This document shows positions 21,882-35,656 of a stretch of DNA of 64,000 nt, piece after piece. Source of the DNA: Pseudomonas lopnurensis (GTDB lineage Bacteria; Pseudomonadota; Gammaproteobacteria; Pseudomonadales; Pseudomonadaceae); the NCBI RefSeq assembly GCF_015070855.1, contig NZ_JADDIX010000099.1:81047-145046 (forward strand), written 5' to 3'. Numbering within the stretch: position 1 is the stretch's first letter; every line of letters begins with the position of its first letter. The notes beneath the pieces were generated by a model. That model saw only the letters and a program-made list of their open reading frames with translations. It searched no databases and was not told the DNA's origin. The translations under genes were made by a program, and so were the position numbers.

Positions 21882-24152
21882 ATGTTGAACCGTGAGCTCG
21901 AAGTCACTCTGAATTTGGCTTTCAAAGAGGCACGTACCAAGCGCCATGAATTCATGACGGTCGAACACCTCCTGTTGGCCCTGCTGGACAACGAGGCGGC
22001 GGCGACCGTATTGCGTGCCTGTGGCGCCAGCCTGGACAAACTGCGGCACGATCTGCAGGAGTTCATCGATTCCACCACGCCGCTCATCCCACAGCACGAT
22101 GAGGAACGAGAGACGCAGCCCACCCTGGGCTTCCAGCGTGTCCTGCAGCGTGCGGTGTTCCACGTACAAAGCTCCGGCAAGCGCGAGGTCACCGGAGCCA
22201 ATGTGCTGGTGGCCATTTTCAGCGAACAGGAAAGCCAGGCCGTGTTTCTGCTCAAACAGCAGAACGTGGCGCGTATCGATGTGGTCAACTACATCGCGCA
22301 CGGTATTTCCAAGGTCCCTGGGAGCTCCGGTAATCCAGAGGGGGATGCGGAGATGCAGGATGAAGAAGGTGGGGAATCGGGAACCTCGAGCAATCCGCTG
22401 GATGCCTACGCCAGCAGCCTGAACGAGTTGGCGCGCCAGGGGCGGATCGATCCGCTGGTGGGGCGCGAGCATGAAGTCGAGCGGGTCGCCCAGATCCTTG
22501 CGCGGCGCCGCAAGAACAATCCGCTGCTGGTGGGCGAGGCCGGCGTTGGCAAGACCGCCATCGCCGAAGGGCTGGCGAAGCGGATCGTCGACAATCAGGT
22601 TCCGGACCTGCTGGCTGACAGTGTCGTCTACTCGCTGGATCTCGGGGCGCTGCTGGCCGGCACCAAGTACCGCGGCGACTTCGAGAAGCGCTTCAAGGCC
22701 TTGCTTGGCGAGTTGCGCAAGCGGCCCCATGCCATTCTGTTCATCGACGAGATCCACACCATCATCGGTGCCGGTGCGGCATCCGGCGGCGTGATGGATG
22801 CTTCGAACCTGCTCAAGCCGTTGCTTTCGTCCGGCGAGATCCGCTGTATCGGTTCCACGACATTCCAGGAGTTCCGCGGAATCTTCGAGAAGGATCGTGC
22901 CCTGGCGCGGCGCTTCCAGAAGGTGGACGTAAGCGAGCCGTCGGTCGAGGACACCATCGGCATCCTTCGTGGGCTCAAGGGGCGTTTCGAGCAACACCAC
23001 CACATCGAATACACCGACGAGGCGCTTCGGGCGGCCGCCGAGCTCGCCTCGCGCTACATCAACGATCGGCACATGCCGGACAAGGCGATCGACGTGATCG
23101 ACGAGGCGGGGGCCTATCAGCGCCTGCAGCCGGAAGAGAAGCGCCTCAAGCGCATCGACGTCGAGCAGGTCGAGAACATCGTGGCGAAGATCGCGCGCAT
23201 TCCGCCCAAGCACGTCAGCAGTTCGGACAAGGAGCTGCTGCGCAATCTCGAGCGTGATCTCAAGCTCACCGTATTCGGCCAGGACGATGCGATCGATTCG
23301 CTGGCCACTGCGATCAAGCTGTCTCGCGCGGGCCTCAAGGCGCCCGACAAACCGGTTGGCTCCTTCCTCTTCGCCGGGCCGACCGGCGTCGGCAAGACCG
23401 AGGCGGCACGGCAGCTGGCGCGGGCGCTGGGGGTCGAGCTGGTGCGCTTCGACATGTCCGAATACATGGAGCGGCACACCGTTTCCCGGCTGATCGGCGC
23501 GCCTCCGGGCTATGTCGGTTTCGACCAGGGTGGCCTGCTGACCGAGGCGATCACCAAGCAGCCCCATTGCGTGCTGCTGCTCGACGAGATCGAGAAGGCC
23601 CACCCGGAAGTGTTCAATCTGCTGCTGCAGGTCATGGACCACGGCACGCTCACCGACAACAACGGGCGCAAGGCCGATTTCCGCAACGTGATCATCATCA
23701 TGACCACCAATGCGGGGGCGGAAACCGCGGCGCGGGCTTCCATCGGCTTTACCATGCAGGACCATGCTTCGGATGCCATGGAAGTCATCAAGAAGAGCTT
23801 CACGCCGGAGTTCCGCAACCGCCTGGACACCATCATCCAATTCGGCCGGCTGAGTCACGAAGTCATCAAGAGCATCGTCGACAAGTTCCTCATCGAACTG
23901 CAGACGCAGCTCGAGGACAAGCATGTGACGCTGGAGGTATCGGATGCCGCGCGCAGCTGGCTGGCCGAGCATGGCTACGATGCGCAGATGGGGGCGCGGC
24001 CGATGGCCAGGCTGATCCAGGACAAGATCAAGCGGCCATTGGCGGAAGAGATCCTGTTCGGTGAGCTGGCCGAGCATGGCGGTGTGGTGCATATCGATGT
24101 TCGAGACGGCGAGCCGTTCTTCGAATTCGAAACCGCGGCCGAGCTGGCCTGA
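21882..24152 (+). CDS. clpA: ATP-dependent Clp protease ATP-binding subunit ClpA
   Basis: This 756-residue AAA+ unfoldase partners ClpP for degradation of ClpS-delivered and other substrates. The N-terminal Clp-N repeats (1-150) are followed by D1 with Walker A GEAGVGKT and D2 with Walker A GPTGVGKT. The D2 lid carries the ClpP-binding IGF tripeptide (ASIGFTMQD), which distinguishes ClpA from ClpB. The start has GAGGTGAAG upstream. It is closed by an intrinsic terminator. Confidence 0.97.
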   Translation: MLNRELEVTLNLAFKEARTKRHEFMTVEHLLLALLDNEAAATVLRACGASLDKLRHDLQEFIDSTTPLIPQHDEERETQPTLGFQRVLQRAVFHVQSSGKREVTGANVLVAIFSEQESQAVFLLKQQNVARIDVVNYIAHGISKVPGSSGNPEGDAEMQDEEGGESGTSSNPLDAYASSLNELARQGRIDPLVGREHEVERVAQILARRRKNNPLLVGEAGVGKTAIAEGLAKRIVDNQVPDLLADSVVYSLDLGALLAGTKYRGDFEKRFKALLGELRKRPHAILFIDEIHTIIGAGAASGGVMDASNLLKPLLSSGEIRCIGSTTFQEFRGIFEKDRALARRFQKVDVSEPSVEDTIGILRGLKGRFEQHHHIEYTDEALRAAAELASRYINDRHMPDKAIDVIDEAGAYQRLQPEEKRLKRIDVEQVENIVAKIARIPPKHVSSSDKELLRNLERDLKLTVFGQDDAIDSLATAIKLSRAGLKAPDKPVGSFLFAGPTGVGKTEAARQLARALGVELVRFDMSEYMERHTVSRLIGAPPGYVGFDQGGLLTEAITKQPHCVLLLDEIEKAHPEVFNLLLQVMDHGTLTDNNGRKADFRNVIIIMTTNAGAETAARASIGFTMQDHASDAMEVIKKSFTPEFRNRLDTIIQFGRLSHEVIKSIVDKFLIELQTQLEDKHVTLEVSDAARSWLAEHGYDAQMGARPMARLIQDKIKRPLAEEILFGELAEHGGVVHIDVRDGEPFFEFETAAELA

Positions 24153-24170
24153 TCGCCTTCTTGGACCAAG

Positions 24171-24197
24171 CGCCCGGCAATAGCCGGGCGTTTTCTT
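24171..24197 (+). terminator. Intrinsic terminator of clpSA operon
   Basis: CGCCCGGC/GCCGGGCG stem with a 4-base loop followed by TTTTCTTT, 18 bases after the clpA stop. Confidence 0.88.
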
Positions 24198-24242
24198 TCG
24201 CCTGCCGATAATGCGCTGATCAAGGTGTTTGCCGGGCGCAAC

Positions 24243-24275
24243 AAAAAAGCCCGGTAAAAACCGGGCGTTTTTCTC
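24243..24275 (-). terminator. Intrinsic terminator of infA
   Basis: A GCCCGGT/ACCGGGC hairpin is flanked by A6 and T5 runs. Read on the minus strand it gives a T6 tail. It sits just downstream of infA and convergent with the clpA terminator. Confidence 0.88.
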
Positions 24276-24284
24276 GCGACTCGC

Positions 24285-24503
24285 TTAGCGGGCGCGGTAG
24301 GTGATGCGACCCTTGCTCAGATCGTAGGGGGTCAGCTCCACGCGAACCTTGTCACCGGTGAGAATCCGGATGTAGTTCTTGCGCATCTTTCCGGAGATGT
24401 GCGCAGTAACGACGTGCCCGTTTTCCAACTCCACGCGAAACATGGTGTTAGGCAGGGTGTCGACGACAGTACCTTCCATTTCGAAGCTGTCTTCTTTCGA
24501 CAT
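24285..24503 (-). CDS. infA: Translation initiation factor IF-1
   Basis: A 72-residue OB-fold protein that binds the 30S A site and helps IF-2 and IF-3 select the start codon. The whole sequence matches the highly conserved family ([19 protein letters not shown] start, SKGRITYR end). It stands between clpA and the leucyl/aspartyl-transferase gene, the same order as in other gammaproteobacteria. Confidence 0.98.
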
Positions 24504-24603
24504 TCAGTAAAGTCCTCGGTGTCCAAATGAGTGGCCCGGCACAAGCCTGCGCGGGCAAAAGCGGCAAGCATTGTGCCCGAAATGGGTCGGCGAGCCAAGG
24601 ACT

Positions 24604-25311
24604 TCAGCTGAGCGTCACCCAGCGCTGGTTGACCAACAGCTCGATTGGGCGATATTCGGTCTTGTAGTTCATCTTTCGGCAGTTCTTGATCCAGTAGCCG
24701 AGATAGACGGCCTTGAGGCCGAGGCGAGCGGCCTCGTCGATCTGCCAGAGAATGGCATAGCGGCCCAGGCTGCGGCGCTCTTCATCCGGATCGTAGAAGG
24801 TGTAGACCGCGGAAAGCCCGTTGGGCAGCACGTCGGTCACCGCGACGGCGACCAGTCGGCCATCGAGGCGGAATTCATAGAAGCGACAGAAGGGCAGGTC
24901 GCGAACCAGGAAGGTGTTGAACTGGTCGCGGCTCGGGGGATACATGTCGCCGTCGGCGTGGCGCCGTTCGATGTAGGTGGCGTAGAGCGCATAGAGCTCT
25001 TCGCTGAAACCAGGGCGCACGCCGCGAACCTGCAGGTCGGCATTGCGCTTGATAATGCGTTTCTGTTGGCGGCTGAGACTTCGCGCATTTACCGGGATGC
25101 GCGCCGGAATGCACGCCGAGCAGCGCTGGCAGTGCGGACGGTAGAGGTGGTCGCCACTGCGCCGGAAGCCCATCTCCGACAATTCCGCATATACCTGAAC
25201 ATCCATCGGCTGGCTGGGGTCGAGAAACAGCGTCGTGGCCTGTTCATCGGGCAGGTAGCTGCACGCATGCGGCTGGGTGGCGTAGAACTTGAGGCGAGCC
25301 AGTGAAGTCAT
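24604..25311 (-). CDS. bpt: Aspartate/glutamate leucyl-transferase (Bpt/ATE-like)
   Basis: Bpt transfers leucine from Leu-tRNA to proteins with N-terminal Asp or Glu, creating primary N-degrons for ClpS. The 235-residue protein carries the ATE N-domain cysteines in [16 protein letters not shown] and an acyl-transferase (GNAT-like) C-domain with GRYAILWQI and [15 protein letters not shown] 25311 ([10 protein letters not shown]) has GAGAG upstream; a TTG two codons further upstream is possible but unlikely. The neighbouring aat, clpS and clpA genes complete the same degradation pathway. Confidence 0.94.
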   Translation of the reverse strand: MTSLARLKFYATQPHACSYLPDEQATTLFLDPSQPMDVQVYAELSEMGFRRSGDHLYRPHCQRCSACIPARIPVNARSLSRQQKRIIKRNADLQVRGVRPGFSEELYALYATYIERRHADGDMYPPSRDQFNTFLVRDLPFCRFYEFRLDGRLVAVAVTDVLPNGLSAVYTFYDPDEERRSLGRYAILWQIDEAARLGLKAVYLGYWIKNCRKMNYKTEYRPIELLVNQRWVTLS

Positions 25312-25363
25312 GGTCAACTCTCAGAAATCATGAGCTCAGTGTAGGTCAGCTTGCTGCAGCGGA

Positions 25364-26044
25364 CTAGGCGCCCCAGATGGCCGTGCTGGGCTGATCCAGA
25401 TGTTCGGCTAGCGCGCGGGCGAATGCATCGCGGGAGATGCTGCGGGCACCGAAGCTTTCCAGGTGGCGTGTAGGCATCTGGCAATCGACCAGCGCAAAGC
25501 CCCAGTCGCGCAGATGCTCGACCAGCGTCACGAATCCGACCTTGGACGCATCGGTGGCTCGGCTGAACATCGATTCGCCGAAAAATAGCCTACCCATCGC
25601 CAGGCCGTAGAGTCCTCCGACGAGATGCTCGTCTGCCCAGACTTCCACCGAATGCGCCACGCCCATTTCATGCAGTCTGAGGTAGGCCTGCTGCATCGGC
25701 GTGGTGATCCAGGTTCCGTCGGTGTAGCTGCGCGGGCCGGCACATCCCTCGATCACGTCGACGAAGGCGCGGTCGAAGGTGACTGTATAGCTGTTCTGGC
25801 GCAGCCGCTTGCGCAGGCTGCGCGCGACGTGCATTTCGTCCGGATAGAGCACGGTGCGCGGATCGGGCGACCACCAGAGCAGCGGCTGGCCGTCCTGGTA
25901 CCAGGGAAAGCAGCCATGGCGATACGCTGCCAGCAGGCGCTCGGGGCTCAGGTCGCCACCGGCCGCCAGCAGGCCGTTGGGCTCGCGTAGTGCCTTGTCG
26001 AGGGGTGGAAAGGTGAGCTCGTCGCGTTTCAGCCAGGTCAGCAT
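25364..26044 (-). CDS. aat: Leucyl/phenylalanyl-tRNA--protein transferase
   Basis: Aat attaches Leu or Phe from aminoacyl-tRNA to N-terminal Lys or Arg, generating primary N-degrons. This 226-residue protein has the family signatures [22 protein letters not shown] and [19 protein letters not shown]. It is upstream of bpt on the same strand with a 52-base gap, so the two transferases are probably cotranscribed. Confidence 0.96.
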   Translation of the reverse strand: MLTWLKRDELTFPPLDKALREPNGLLAAGGDLSPERLLAAYRHGCFPWYQDGQPLLWWSPDPRTVLYPDEMHVARSLRKRLRQNSYTVTFDRAFVDVIEGCAGPRSYTDGTWITTPMQQAYLRLHEMGVAHSVEVWADEHLVGGLYGLAMGRLFFGESMFSRATDASKVGFVTLVEHLRDWGFALVDCQMPTRHLESFGARSISRDAFARALAEHLDQPSTAIWGA

Positions 26045-26092
26045 ATCGCTGCGCGGAGTAGGGTAGGGCGGGTGCGTGCACCCGCCGACCGA

Positions 26093-27049
<957 letters not shown>

Positions 27050-27248
27050 TCATAAGCCTTTGTTGCAAATAGAGAAGCGTGCTCCAGTCGAGCCGCGCTG
27101 CGAAATCGGGCGTTTATGCTACACCGAAGCATCGACAAAAGCCCGAGCCGCCGCGGAACCGGCATGCCATCGAATCGACAAACCCGTACAATGCCAGAAT
27201 TCCGGCTGACTACGGATCAAGCGCCGCAGGCGCAGGAAAGAAAGCGTT

Positions 27249-29654
27249 TTGAAGAATTCCTCATCTACCGCGCCGGCGTCCGTCTGGCGACAACAATTGC
27301 ACTATCGCCTCAAGGAAGGCGCGTTGATAGCGCTCGGTGCGCTCTGCGCCTATCTCTGGATGGCCCTGCTGACCTACGATCCGTCCGATCCGGGCTGGAC
27401 GCACACCAGCAACGTCGAGCAGGTCCGCAACGCCGCGGGCCGCGCCGGTGCCTGGTTCGCCGATATCCTGTTCATGGCCCTGGGCTACTTCGCCTACCTG
27501 TTTCCCCTGTTGCTGGGCATCAAGACCTGGCAGGTGTTCCGTGCGCGGCATCAGCCCTGGGCATGGAATGGCTGGCTGTTCTCCTGGCGCCTGATCGGCC
27601 TGGTGTTCCTGGTGCTGTCCGGCTCTGCGCTGGCATACATCCACTTCCAGGCTGCCGACGGCCTGCCGGCGTCCTCCGGTGGCGCGCTCGGCGAGAGCCT
27701 CGGTCAGCTGGCGGTACTGTCGCTGAACGTGCAGGGCAGTACGCTGACACTGCTGGCATTCTTCCTCTTCGGACTGACGGTGTTCACCGACCTGTCCTGG
27801 TTCAAGGTGATGGACATCACCGGCAAGATCACCCTGGATCTGATCGAGCTGATCCAGAGCTTCTTCAGCCGCTGGTGGAATGCCCGCGCCGAGCGCAAGC
27901 AAATGATCGCCCAGTTGCGCGAGGTCGATGAGGTGGTCAGCGAGGTGGCGGCGCCGATGGTGCGCGACCGCCGCGAACAGGCCAAGGTCAAGGAGCGTCT
28001 CATCGAGCGCGAGGAAGCCCTGGCCAGGCACATGAGCGACCGCGACAAGCGTGTCGCGCCGGTGATCGCGCCGCCGCCACCGCCGAAAGCTGCCGAGCCG
28101 AGCAAGCGCGTGCTCAAGGAAAAACAGGCCAATCTGTTCGTCGATCCGCTGATCGAGGGCAGCCTGCCGCCGATTTCCCTGCTCGATGCCGCCGAGAAGC
28201 AGCAGAAGCAGTATTCGCCCGAATCCCTGGAGGCCATGTCGCGCTTGCTGGAGATCAAGCTCAAGGAGTTCGGCGTCGAGGTCCTGGTCGAATCGGTGCA
28301 TCCGGGGCCGGTGATCACCCGTTTCGAGATCCAGCCGGCGGCGGGCGTCAAGGTCAGCCGCATCTCCAACCTGGCCAAGGACCTGGCGCGTTCGCTGGCG
28401 GTGATCAGCGTGCGCGTGGTCGAGGTGATTCCGGGCAAGACCACCGTCGGCATCGAGATTCCCAACGAGGACCGGCAGATCGTGCGCTTCTCCGAAGTGC
28501 TGTCGTCGGCGCCCTACGACGATGCCAAGTCGCCGGTCACCCTCGCGCTGGGCCACGACATCGGCGGCAAGCCGGTGATCGCCGACCTGGCGAAGATGCC
28601 GCACCTGCTGGTGGCGGGGACCACCGGTTCCGGTAAGTCGGTGGGGGTCAACGCGATGATCCTGTCGATCCTGTTCAAATCGACGCCGGAAGAGGCGCGG
28701 CTGATCATGATCGACCCGAAGATGCTCGAACTGTCGATTTACGAGGGGATTCCGCACCTGCTCTGCCCGGTGGTCACCGACATGAAGGAGGCGGCCAACG
28801 CGCTGCGCTGGAGCGTCGCCGAGATGGAGCGGCGCTACAAGCTGATGGCGGCCATGGGCGTGCGCAACCTGGCCGGCTTCAACCGCAAAGTCAAGGAAGC
28901 CGAGGAGGCGGGCACGCCGCTCACCGATCCGCTGTTCCGCCGCGAGAGCATGGACGACCAGCCACCGCCGCTGAAAGCCCTGCCGACCATCGTCGTGGTG
29001 GTGGACGAGTTCGCCGACATGATGATGATCGTCGGCAAGAAGGTCGAAGAGCTGATCGCCCGCATCGCGCAGAAGGCGCGGGCGGCGGGTATCCACCTGA
29101 TCCTCGCCACCCAGCGGCCGTCGGTGGACGTGATCACCGGCCTGATCAAGGCCAATATCCCGACGCGCATGGCATTTCAGGTGTCGAGCAAGATCGACTC
29201 GCGGACCATCCTCGACCAGGGCGGCGCCGAACAGCTGCTCGGCCATGGCGACATGCTCTACCTGCCGCCGGGCACCGGCCTGCCGATCCGCGTGCATGGC
29301 GCCTTCGTCTCCGATGACGAGGTGCACCGCGTGGTCGAAGCCTGGAAGGCGCGTGGCGCGCCCGACTACATCGAAGACATCCTCGCCGGCGTGGAAGAGG
29401 CCGGCAGCGGCTTCGATGGCGGCGGTGGCGAAGGCGGCGGCGAGGGCAGCGAAGAAGATCCGCTGTACGACGAGGCGGTGCGCTTCGTCACCGAAAGTCG
29501 CCGCGCATCGATTTCCGCCGTGCAGCGCAAGCTGAAGATCGGCTACAACCGCGCCGCGCGGATGATCGAGGCCATGGAAATGGCCGGCGTGGTGACATCC
29601 ATGAACACCAATGGCTCGCGCGAAGTCATCGCGCCGCCGCCTATGCGCGATTGA
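27249..29654 (+). CDS. ftsK: DNA translocase FtsK
   Basis: FtsK anchors at the septum and pumps chromosomal DNA so that XerCD can resolve dimers at dif. The 801-residue protein has four N-terminal membrane helices (about 25-200), a short linker, a RecA-like motor with Walker [14 protein letters not shown] (about 457) and Walker [13 protein letters not shown], and a C-terminal gamma winged helix (last 65 residues) that reads KOPS. The linker is short compared with E. coli FtsK (1329 residues), as is usual in pseudomonads. The start is a TTG ([16 protein letters not shown]), with AGGA eleven bases upstream. Confidence 0.95.
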   Translation: MKNSSSTAPASVWRQQLHYRLKEGALIALGALCAYLWMALLTYDPSDPGWTHTSNVEQVRNAAGRAGAWFADILFMALGYFAYLFPLLLGIKTWQVFRARHQPWAWNGWLFSWRLIGLVFLVLSGSALAYIHFQAADGLPASSGGALGESLGQLAVLSLNVQGSTLTLLAFFLFGLTVFTDLSWFKVMDITGKITLDLIELIQSFFSRWWNARAERKQMIAQLREVDEVVSEVAAPMVRDRREQAKVKERLIEREEALARHMSDRDKRVAPVIAPPPPPKAAEPSKRVLKEKQANLFVDPLIEGSLPPISLLDAAEKQQKQYSPESLEAMSRLLEIKLKEFGVEVLVESVHPGPVITRFEIQPAAGVKVSRISNLAKDLARSLAVISVRVVEVIPGKTTVGIEIPNEDRQIVRFSEVLSSAPYDDAKSPVTLALGHDIGGKPVIADLAKMPHLLVAGTTGSGKSVGVNAMILSILFKSTPEEARLIMIDPKMLELSIYEGIPHLLCPVVTDMKEAANALRWSVAEMERRYKLMAAMGVRNLAGFNRKVKEAEEAGTPLTDPLFRRESMDDQPPPLKALPTIVVVVDEFADMMMIVGKKVEELIARIAQKARAAGIHLILATQRPSVDVITGLIKANIPTRMAFQVSSKIDSRTILDQGGAEQLLGHGDMLYLPPGTGLPIRVHGAFVSDDEVHRVVEAWKARGAPDYIEDILAGVEEAGSGFDGGGGEGGGEGSEEDPLYDEAVRFVTESRRASISAVQRKLKIGYNRAARMIEAMEMAGVVTSMNTNGSREVIAPPPMRD

Positions 29655-29671
29655 ATCGCTTCGAGGGCTAC

Positions 29672-30298
29672 ATGCAATTGATCCGTTTGCTGTGTGCATC
29701 CGTCCTGATGGTCGCCCTGGCCCCGGCGCAGGCCGACCAGGCCGCGTCCACCCAACGCCTGACCGGCCTGCTCAACCAGGCCGAAACCCTGACCGGCCGC
29801 TTCTCGCAGCTTTCGCTCGATGGCAGCGGCACCCAGCTGCAGGAAACCTCCGGCGAGCTGGCGCTCAAGCGTCCGGGTCAGTTCCGCTGGCACACCGATG
29901 CGCCGATGGAGCAACTGCTGGTGTCCAACGGCGAGAAGGTCTGGCTGTATGACCCGGACCTGGAGCAGGTCACCATCCAGCAGCTCGACCAGCGTCTGAC
30001 CCATACGCCGGCGCTGCTGCTCTCCGGCGACGTTTCCACCATCAGCGAAAACTTCGAGGTGTCGCACAAGGAAGCCGGCGATGTGGTGGACTTCACCCTC
30101 AAGCCCAAGGCCAAGGACACGCTGTTCGACAACCTGCGGCTGTCCTTCCGTGGCGGGGTGATCAACGACATGCAACTGATCGACAGCGTCGGGCAGCGCA
30201 CCAACATCCTGTTCATGGGGGTGAAGATGAACCAGCCGCTGAAGGCCGATCTGTTCACCTTCGAGATTCCCGAGGGCACCGACGTCATCGCCGAGTGA
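29672..30298 (+). CDS. lolA: Outer-membrane lipoprotein carrier protein LolA
   Basis: LolA carries lipoproteins across the periplasm from LolCDE to LolB. The 208-residue precursor has a signal peptide ([21 protein letters not shown]) and the family core [39 protein letters not shown] 29672 has GAGGG four bases upstream; the TTG at 29651 would put a charged extension before the signal peptide. It follows ftsK by 17 bases, a conserved arrangement. Confidence 0.96.
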   Translation: MQLIRLLCASVLMVALAPAQADQAASTQRLTGLLNQAETLTGRFSQLSLDGSGTQLQETSGELALKRPGQFRWHTDAPMEQLLVSNGEKVWLYDPDLEQVTIQQLDQRLTHTPALLLSGDVSTISENFEVSHKEAGDVVDFTLKPKAKDTLFDNLRLSFRGGVINDMQLIDSVGQRTNILFMGVKMNQPLKADLFTFEIPEGTDVIAE

Positions 30299-30368
30299 TC
30301 GTCGTCTGCCATTCGTTTCAGGCGGCCTGCGTAGCTGCGGGCCGCTGCAATTGAGGTAACCGTCCGCG

Positions 30369-31694
30369 ATGGACCTGTTCAGCCGCGAACCCGTCGCCCA
30401 GCCGCTCGCCGCGCGGTTGCGTGCAGCCAGCCTCGACGAATACGTCGGGCAGGAGCATCTGCTCGCCCGCGGCAAGCCGCTGCGCGAGGCGCTGGAGCAG
30501 GGTGCGCTGCATTCGATGGTGTTCTGGGGCCCGCCCGGGGTCGGCAAGACCACCCTGGCGCGGCTGCTGGCCAAGGTCTCCGATGCGCATTTCGAGACGG
30601 TTTCCGCGGTGCTCGCCGGGGTCAAGGAGATCCGCCAGGCGGTGGAAATCGCCAAGCAGCAGGCGGCACAATATGGCCGGCGCACCATTCTGTTCGTCGA
30701 TGAGGTGCATCGCTTCAACAAGTCGCAGCAGGATGCCTTCCTGCCCTATGTCGAGGACGGCACGCTGATCTTCATCGGTGCCACCACCGAGAACCCTTCC
30801 TTCGAGCTCAACAACGCGCTGCTCTCGCGGGCGCGCGTCTATGTGCTGAAAAGCCTGGACGAAGCCGCCTTGCGCAAGCTGGTGGCGCGGGCGCTGAACG
30901 ACCCCAAGGGCCTCGGCGATCTGCACCTCGAACTGCCGGAGGAGAGCTTCCAGATGCTGCTGGCGGCGGCCGACGGCGATGGCCGCCGGCTGCTCAACCT
31001 GCTGGAGAATGCCTCCGACCTGGCCGAAGAGGGCGGTACCATCAGTACCGATCTGCTGCAGGACCTGCTGGGTGACAGCCGCCGCCGTTTCGACAAGGGC
31101 GGCGAAGCCTTCTACGATCAGATCTCGGCGCTGCACAAGTCGGTGCGCGGCTCCAATCCCGATGCGGCGCTGTACTGGTTCGCGCGCATGCTCGATGGCG
31201 GTTGCGACCCGCTGTACATTGCCCGTCGCGTCGTGCGCATGGCCAGCGAAGAGATCGGCAACGCCGACCCGCGCGCATTGCCGCTGTGCCTGAATGCCTG
31301 GGACGTGCAGGAGCGCCTGGGCAGCCCGGAAGGAGAACTGGCGGTGGCGCAGGCCATCGTCTACCTGGCCTGTGCGCCGAAGAGCAATGCGGTCTACACC
31401 GCGTTCAAGGCGGCCATGCGCGACGCCGCGGAAAATGGTTCGCAGGAAGTGCCGCTGCACCTGCGTAACGCGCCGACCAAGCTGATGAAAGAGCTCGGCT
31501 ACGGCAACGAATATCGCTACGCCCATGACGAGCCGGATGCCTATGCCGCAGGCGAGGACTACTTCCCCGAGGCCATGCAGCCGCGCCGCTATTACCATCC
31601 GGCTCCGCGCGGGCTGGAAAGCAAGATCCGCGACAAGCTGGAACATCTCGCTCGGCTCGATCGTGAAAGCCCGATACAACGGAGAAAGGAATGA
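30369..31694 (+). CDS. rarA: Replication-associated recombination protein RarA (MgsA)
   Basis: This 441-residue AAA+ ATPase of the RarA/Mgs1/WRNIP1 family acts at stalled replication forks with SSB. It has Walker [10 protein letters not shown] (about residues 54-62), Walker [17 protein letters not shown], sensor 1 [13 protein letters not shown] and the C-terminal tetramerisation region with [12 protein letters not shown] and YYHPAPRG. It overlaps crcB by four bases (ATGA). Confidence 0.96.
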   Translation: MDLFSREPVAQPLAARLRAASLDEYVGQEHLLARGKPLREALEQGALHSMVFWGPPGVGKTTLARLLAKVSDAHFETVSAVLAGVKEIRQAVEIAKQQAAQYGRRTILFVDEVHRFNKSQQDAFLPYVEDGTLIFIGATTENPSFELNNALLSRARVYVLKSLDEAALRKLVARALNDPKGLGDLHLELPEESFQMLLAAADGDGRRLLNLLENASDLAEEGGTISTDLLQDLLGDSRRRFDKGGEAFYDQISALHKSVRGSNPDAALYWFARMLDGGCDPLYIARRVVRMASEEIGNADPRALPLCLNAWDVQERLGSPEGELAVAQAIVYLACAPKSNAVYTAFKAAMRDAAENGSQEVPLHLRNAPTKLMKELGYGNEYRYAHDEPDAYAAGEDYFPEAMQPRRYYHPAPRGLESKIRDKLEHLARLDRESPIQRRKE

Positions 31695-32065
31695 TCCGCA
31701 TGGCCTTCGCCGTCGCCTGTGGCGGCGTGATCGGAACGCTGTTGCGCTTTGCCCTGGCTACATGGGTTAGCGCCCAGTGGCCCAGGCATTTCTATCTGGC
31801 CACACTGGCGGTCAACCTGCTCGGTTGCTTGCTGATCGGCTATCTCTACGCGACCTTTCTCGCCAGACCGGATATCTCGCCGGAGCTGCGCGGCGCGCTG
31901 ATTATCGGTTTCCTTGGCGCCCTGACGACCTTTTCCAGCTTCTCGCTGGACGCAATGCGGCTGCTCGAAAGCGGTCAGTTGGCCACCGCTTTTGCCTATG
32001 TCGGCAGTAGCGTGCTCGGCGGTCTGCTGGCGGCCTGGGCTGGCCTCGCGCTCGCCAGGTTATGA
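31691..32065 (+). CDS. crcB: Fluoride ion channel CrcB/Fluc
   Basis: This is a 124-residue four-helix membrane protein that exports fluoride as an antiparallel dimer. Family signatures [24 protein letters not shown] and the TTFSSFS segment, which supplies pore phenylalanines and the central sodium site, are intact. The start overlaps the rarA stop and has GAAAGGA before it, so expression is tied to rarA. No fluoride riboswitch is seen upstream. Confidence 0.95.
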   Translation: MIRMAFAVACGGVIGTLLRFALATWVSAQWPRHFYLATLAVNLLGCLLIGYLYATFLARPDISPELRGALIIGFLGALTTFSSFSLDAMRLLESGQLATAFAYVGSSVLGGLLAAWAGLALARL

Positions 32066-32086
32066 ACCACCGCGCGTTCACAGTAA

Positions 32087-33418
<1,332 letters not shown>

Positions 33419-33541
33419 GGTTGCGGCGCGCTGCGTCATTCGCGGTCCGGCATCAGACCGGATCCTTGATCTTCGACAAGGGGTATCGCAGGCGTAGTGG
33501 CTGTGATGCCTGTACCTCCAACGACTCGCCAGGATTCGCCC

Positions 33542-34936
33542 ATGGAATACCTTCCGCTGTTCCACAACCTCAAGGGCCGCACGGTGCTGATCGTCGGCGG
33601 CGGCGAGATCGCCTTGCGCAAGGCTCGCCTGCTGAGCGAGGCCGGAGCGCGGTTGCGGGTGGTAGCACCAAGCATCGAGGCTCAACTGGCCGAACTGGTA
33701 GAGGCAGGGAGCGGTGAATGCCTGGATCGGGGCTACGATCCGCAGGACATGCAGGGATGCGTGCTGGCCATCGCCGCCACCGATGACGAACCGCTGAACG
33801 CCTTGGTGTCGCAACACGCCAATGCGCTGGGCATTCCGGTGAACGTGGTCGACTCGCCGCAGCTGTGCAGTGTGATCTTTCCGGCGATCGTCGACCGTTC
33901 GCCGCTGGTCATCGCGGTGTCCAGCGGCGGCGACGCGCCGGTATTGGCGCGCTTGATCCGAGCACGTATCGAGACCTGGATTCCGGCGGCCTACGGGCAA
34001 CTGGCGGGGCTGGCCAAGCAGTTTCGCGCCCAGGTCAAGGCGAAGTTTTCCAACGTCCAGCAACGTCGGGTGTTCTGGGAGGAAACCTTCCAGGGGCCGA
34101 TCGCCGAGCAGGCGCTGGCGGGACGTACGGCCGAGGCCGAACGGCTGCTCGCCGAAAAGCTCGCGGGTGCGGCGCCGCGTGCGCTGGGCGAGGTCTACCT
34201 GGTCGGGGCAGGCCCCGGTGATCCTGATCTGCTGACCTTCCGCGCCTTGCGCCTGATGCAGCAGGCCGATGTGGTGCTCTACGACCGCCTGGTCGCTCCG
34301 GCGATCATCGACTTGTGCCGGCGCGATGCCGACCGCATCTATGTCGGCAAGCGGCGCGCGGAACACGCCGTACCGCAGGAGCAGATCAACCAGAAGCTGG
34401 TGGAGCTGGCCAGGCAGGGCAAACGCGTGCTGCGGCTGAAGGGCGGCGATCCGTTCATCTTCGGTCGCGGTGGCGAGGAGATCGAGGAACTGGCGGCCAA
34501 CGGCGTACCGTTCCAGGTCGTCCCCGGCATCACCGCTGCCAGCGGTTGCGCCGCCTATGCGGGTATTCCGCTGACCCATCGTGACCATGCCCAGTCGGTG
34601 CGCTTCGTCACCGGCCATCTCAAGGACGGCACTTGCGATCTGCCCTGGGCGGAACTGGCGGCACCGGGGCAGACGCTGGTGTTCTACATGGGGCTGGTGG
34701 GGCTGCCGGTGATCTGCCAGCAGCTGATTGCCCATGGTCGTTCGGCTGAAACCCCGGCGGCGCTGGTGCAGCAGGGCACCACCAGCAATCAGCGGGTCTT
34801 CACGGGCACGCTGGGTACGCTGGCCGAGCTCATCGCGCAACAAAATGTGCAGGCGCCGACGCTGCTGATCGTCGGCGAGGTGGTGCAGTTGCGCGAGAAG
34901 CTGGCCTGGTTCGAGGGCGCCCGGGCGAGCGACTAG
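33542..34936 (+). CDS. cysG: Siroheme synthase CysG
   Basis: This 464-residue fusion makes siroheme from uroporphyrinogen III. The N-terminal part (1-210) is the NAD-dependent precorrin-2 dehydrogenase/ferrochelatase with [17 protein letters not shown]; the C-terminal part (about 217-460) is the SAM-dependent uroporphyrinogen methyltransferase with [20 protein letters not shown] and [17 protein letters not shown]. Start [12 protein letters not shown] is chosen by family; an upstream GTG is in frame but not conserved. Siroheme serves sulfite and nitrite reductases. Confidence 0.97.
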   Translation: MEYLPLFHNLKGRTVLIVGGGEIALRKARLLSEAGARLRVVAPSIEAQLAELVEAGSGECLDRGYDPQDMQGCVLAIAATDDEPLNALVSQHANALGIPVNVVDSPQLCSVIFPAIVDRSPLVIAVSSGGDAPVLARLIRARIETWIPAAYGQLAGLAKQFRAQVKAKFSNVQQRRVFWEETFQGPIAEQALAGRTAEAERLLAEKLAGAAPRALGEVYLVGAGPGDPDLLTFRALRLMQQADVVLYDRLVAPAIIDLCRRDADRIYVGKRRAEHAVPQEQINQKLVELARQGKRVLRLKGGDPFIFGRGGEEIEELAANGVPFQVVPGITAASGCAAYAGIPLTHRDHAQSVRFVTGHLKDGTCDLPWAELAAPGQTLVFYMGLVGLPVICQQLIAHGRSAETPAALVQQGTTSNQRVFTGTLGTLAELIAQQNVQAPTLLIVGEVVQLREKLAWFEGARASD

Positions 34937-34951
34937 CGCGGACGGCGCTGT

Positions 34952-35617
34952 TCAGCGGCGCAGGTAGGCGGTGAAGTCGATATCGCCAGCCGAGAGGATG
35001 GCCTGAACGCGGTTGTGTACGTTGAGCTTGCGCAGGATCGCCGAGACGTGGGCCTTGACCGTGGTCTCGGCGATGTCGAGGTTATAGGCGATCTGCTTGT
35101 TGGACTCGCCCTTGGTCATGCGCTCCAGCACCAGCAGCTGCTTGCGGGTCAGTGCCTGCAGCAGTTCCGGCGGTATCGACGGCTCGTTGTGATGGCAATG
35201 GCGGCTGGCGCTCTTCTGGCTGCGGATGATGTCCGAGGGCAGGTAGACGTTGCCGTTGAGGATCTGCTCGATGGCCTCGGTCATCTGCGCCCGTGGCGAG
35301 GATTTGGTGATGAAGCCCACCGCGCCGTAGGTGATCGCCTGCAGCACGACCTGCTTGTCCTGTTCGGCGGAGACGATCACCACCGGAATGGTCGGTGCCT
35401 CGTTGCGCAGGTTGATCAGGCCGTTCAGGCCGTGCATGCCGGGCATGTTGAGGTCGAGCAGGACCAGATCGAGGTCGTCGTGTTCGAGCGTCAGGGCAAG
35501 CGCGCTTTCGAGGTCGGCGGTTTCCAGGATCTCGCTGTCGGGAAAGCCGTCGCGGATGACGTTGTGGATGGCTTCGCGAAACAGCGGATGGTCGTCGGCA
35601 ATCAAGATCTTGTACAA
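34952..35617 (-). CDS. agmR: LuxR-family response regulator, AgmR/ErbR type
   Basis: A 221-residue response regulator: receiver domain with acidic pair D8-D9 and phospho-acceptor D55 ([10 protein letters not shown]), and a C-terminal LuxR helix-turn-helix ([22 protein letters not shown]). It closely resembles AgmR (ErbR), the top regulator of PQQ-dependent ethanol and glycerol oxidation in P. aeruginosa and P. putida. The start is a TTG ([10 protein letters not shown]) with a good AGAGGTGA ribosome binding site, so low-efficiency initiation may limit its level. It lies 39 bases downstream of a PQQ-associated gene on the same strand. Confidence 0.92.
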   Translation of the reverse strand: MYKILIADDHPLFREAIHNVIRDGFPDSEILETADLESALALTLEHDDLDLVLLDLNMPGMHGLNGLINLRNEAPTIPVVIVSAEQDKQVVLQAITYGAVGFITKSSPRAQMTEAIEQILNGNVYLPSDIIRSQKSASRHCHHNEPSIPPELLQALTRKQLLVLERMTKGESNKQIAYNLDIAETTVKAHVSAILRKLNVHNRVQAILSAGDIDFTAYLRR

Positions 35618-35656
35618 GGCCGGTCACCTCTTTGTTGTGATTATGGTGGGGCATGC

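Noticed and set aside
27261-29699. Open frame antisense to ftsK (812 codons)
   Set aside because: Shadow of ftsK; composition rich in H, R and D is typical of antisense frames.
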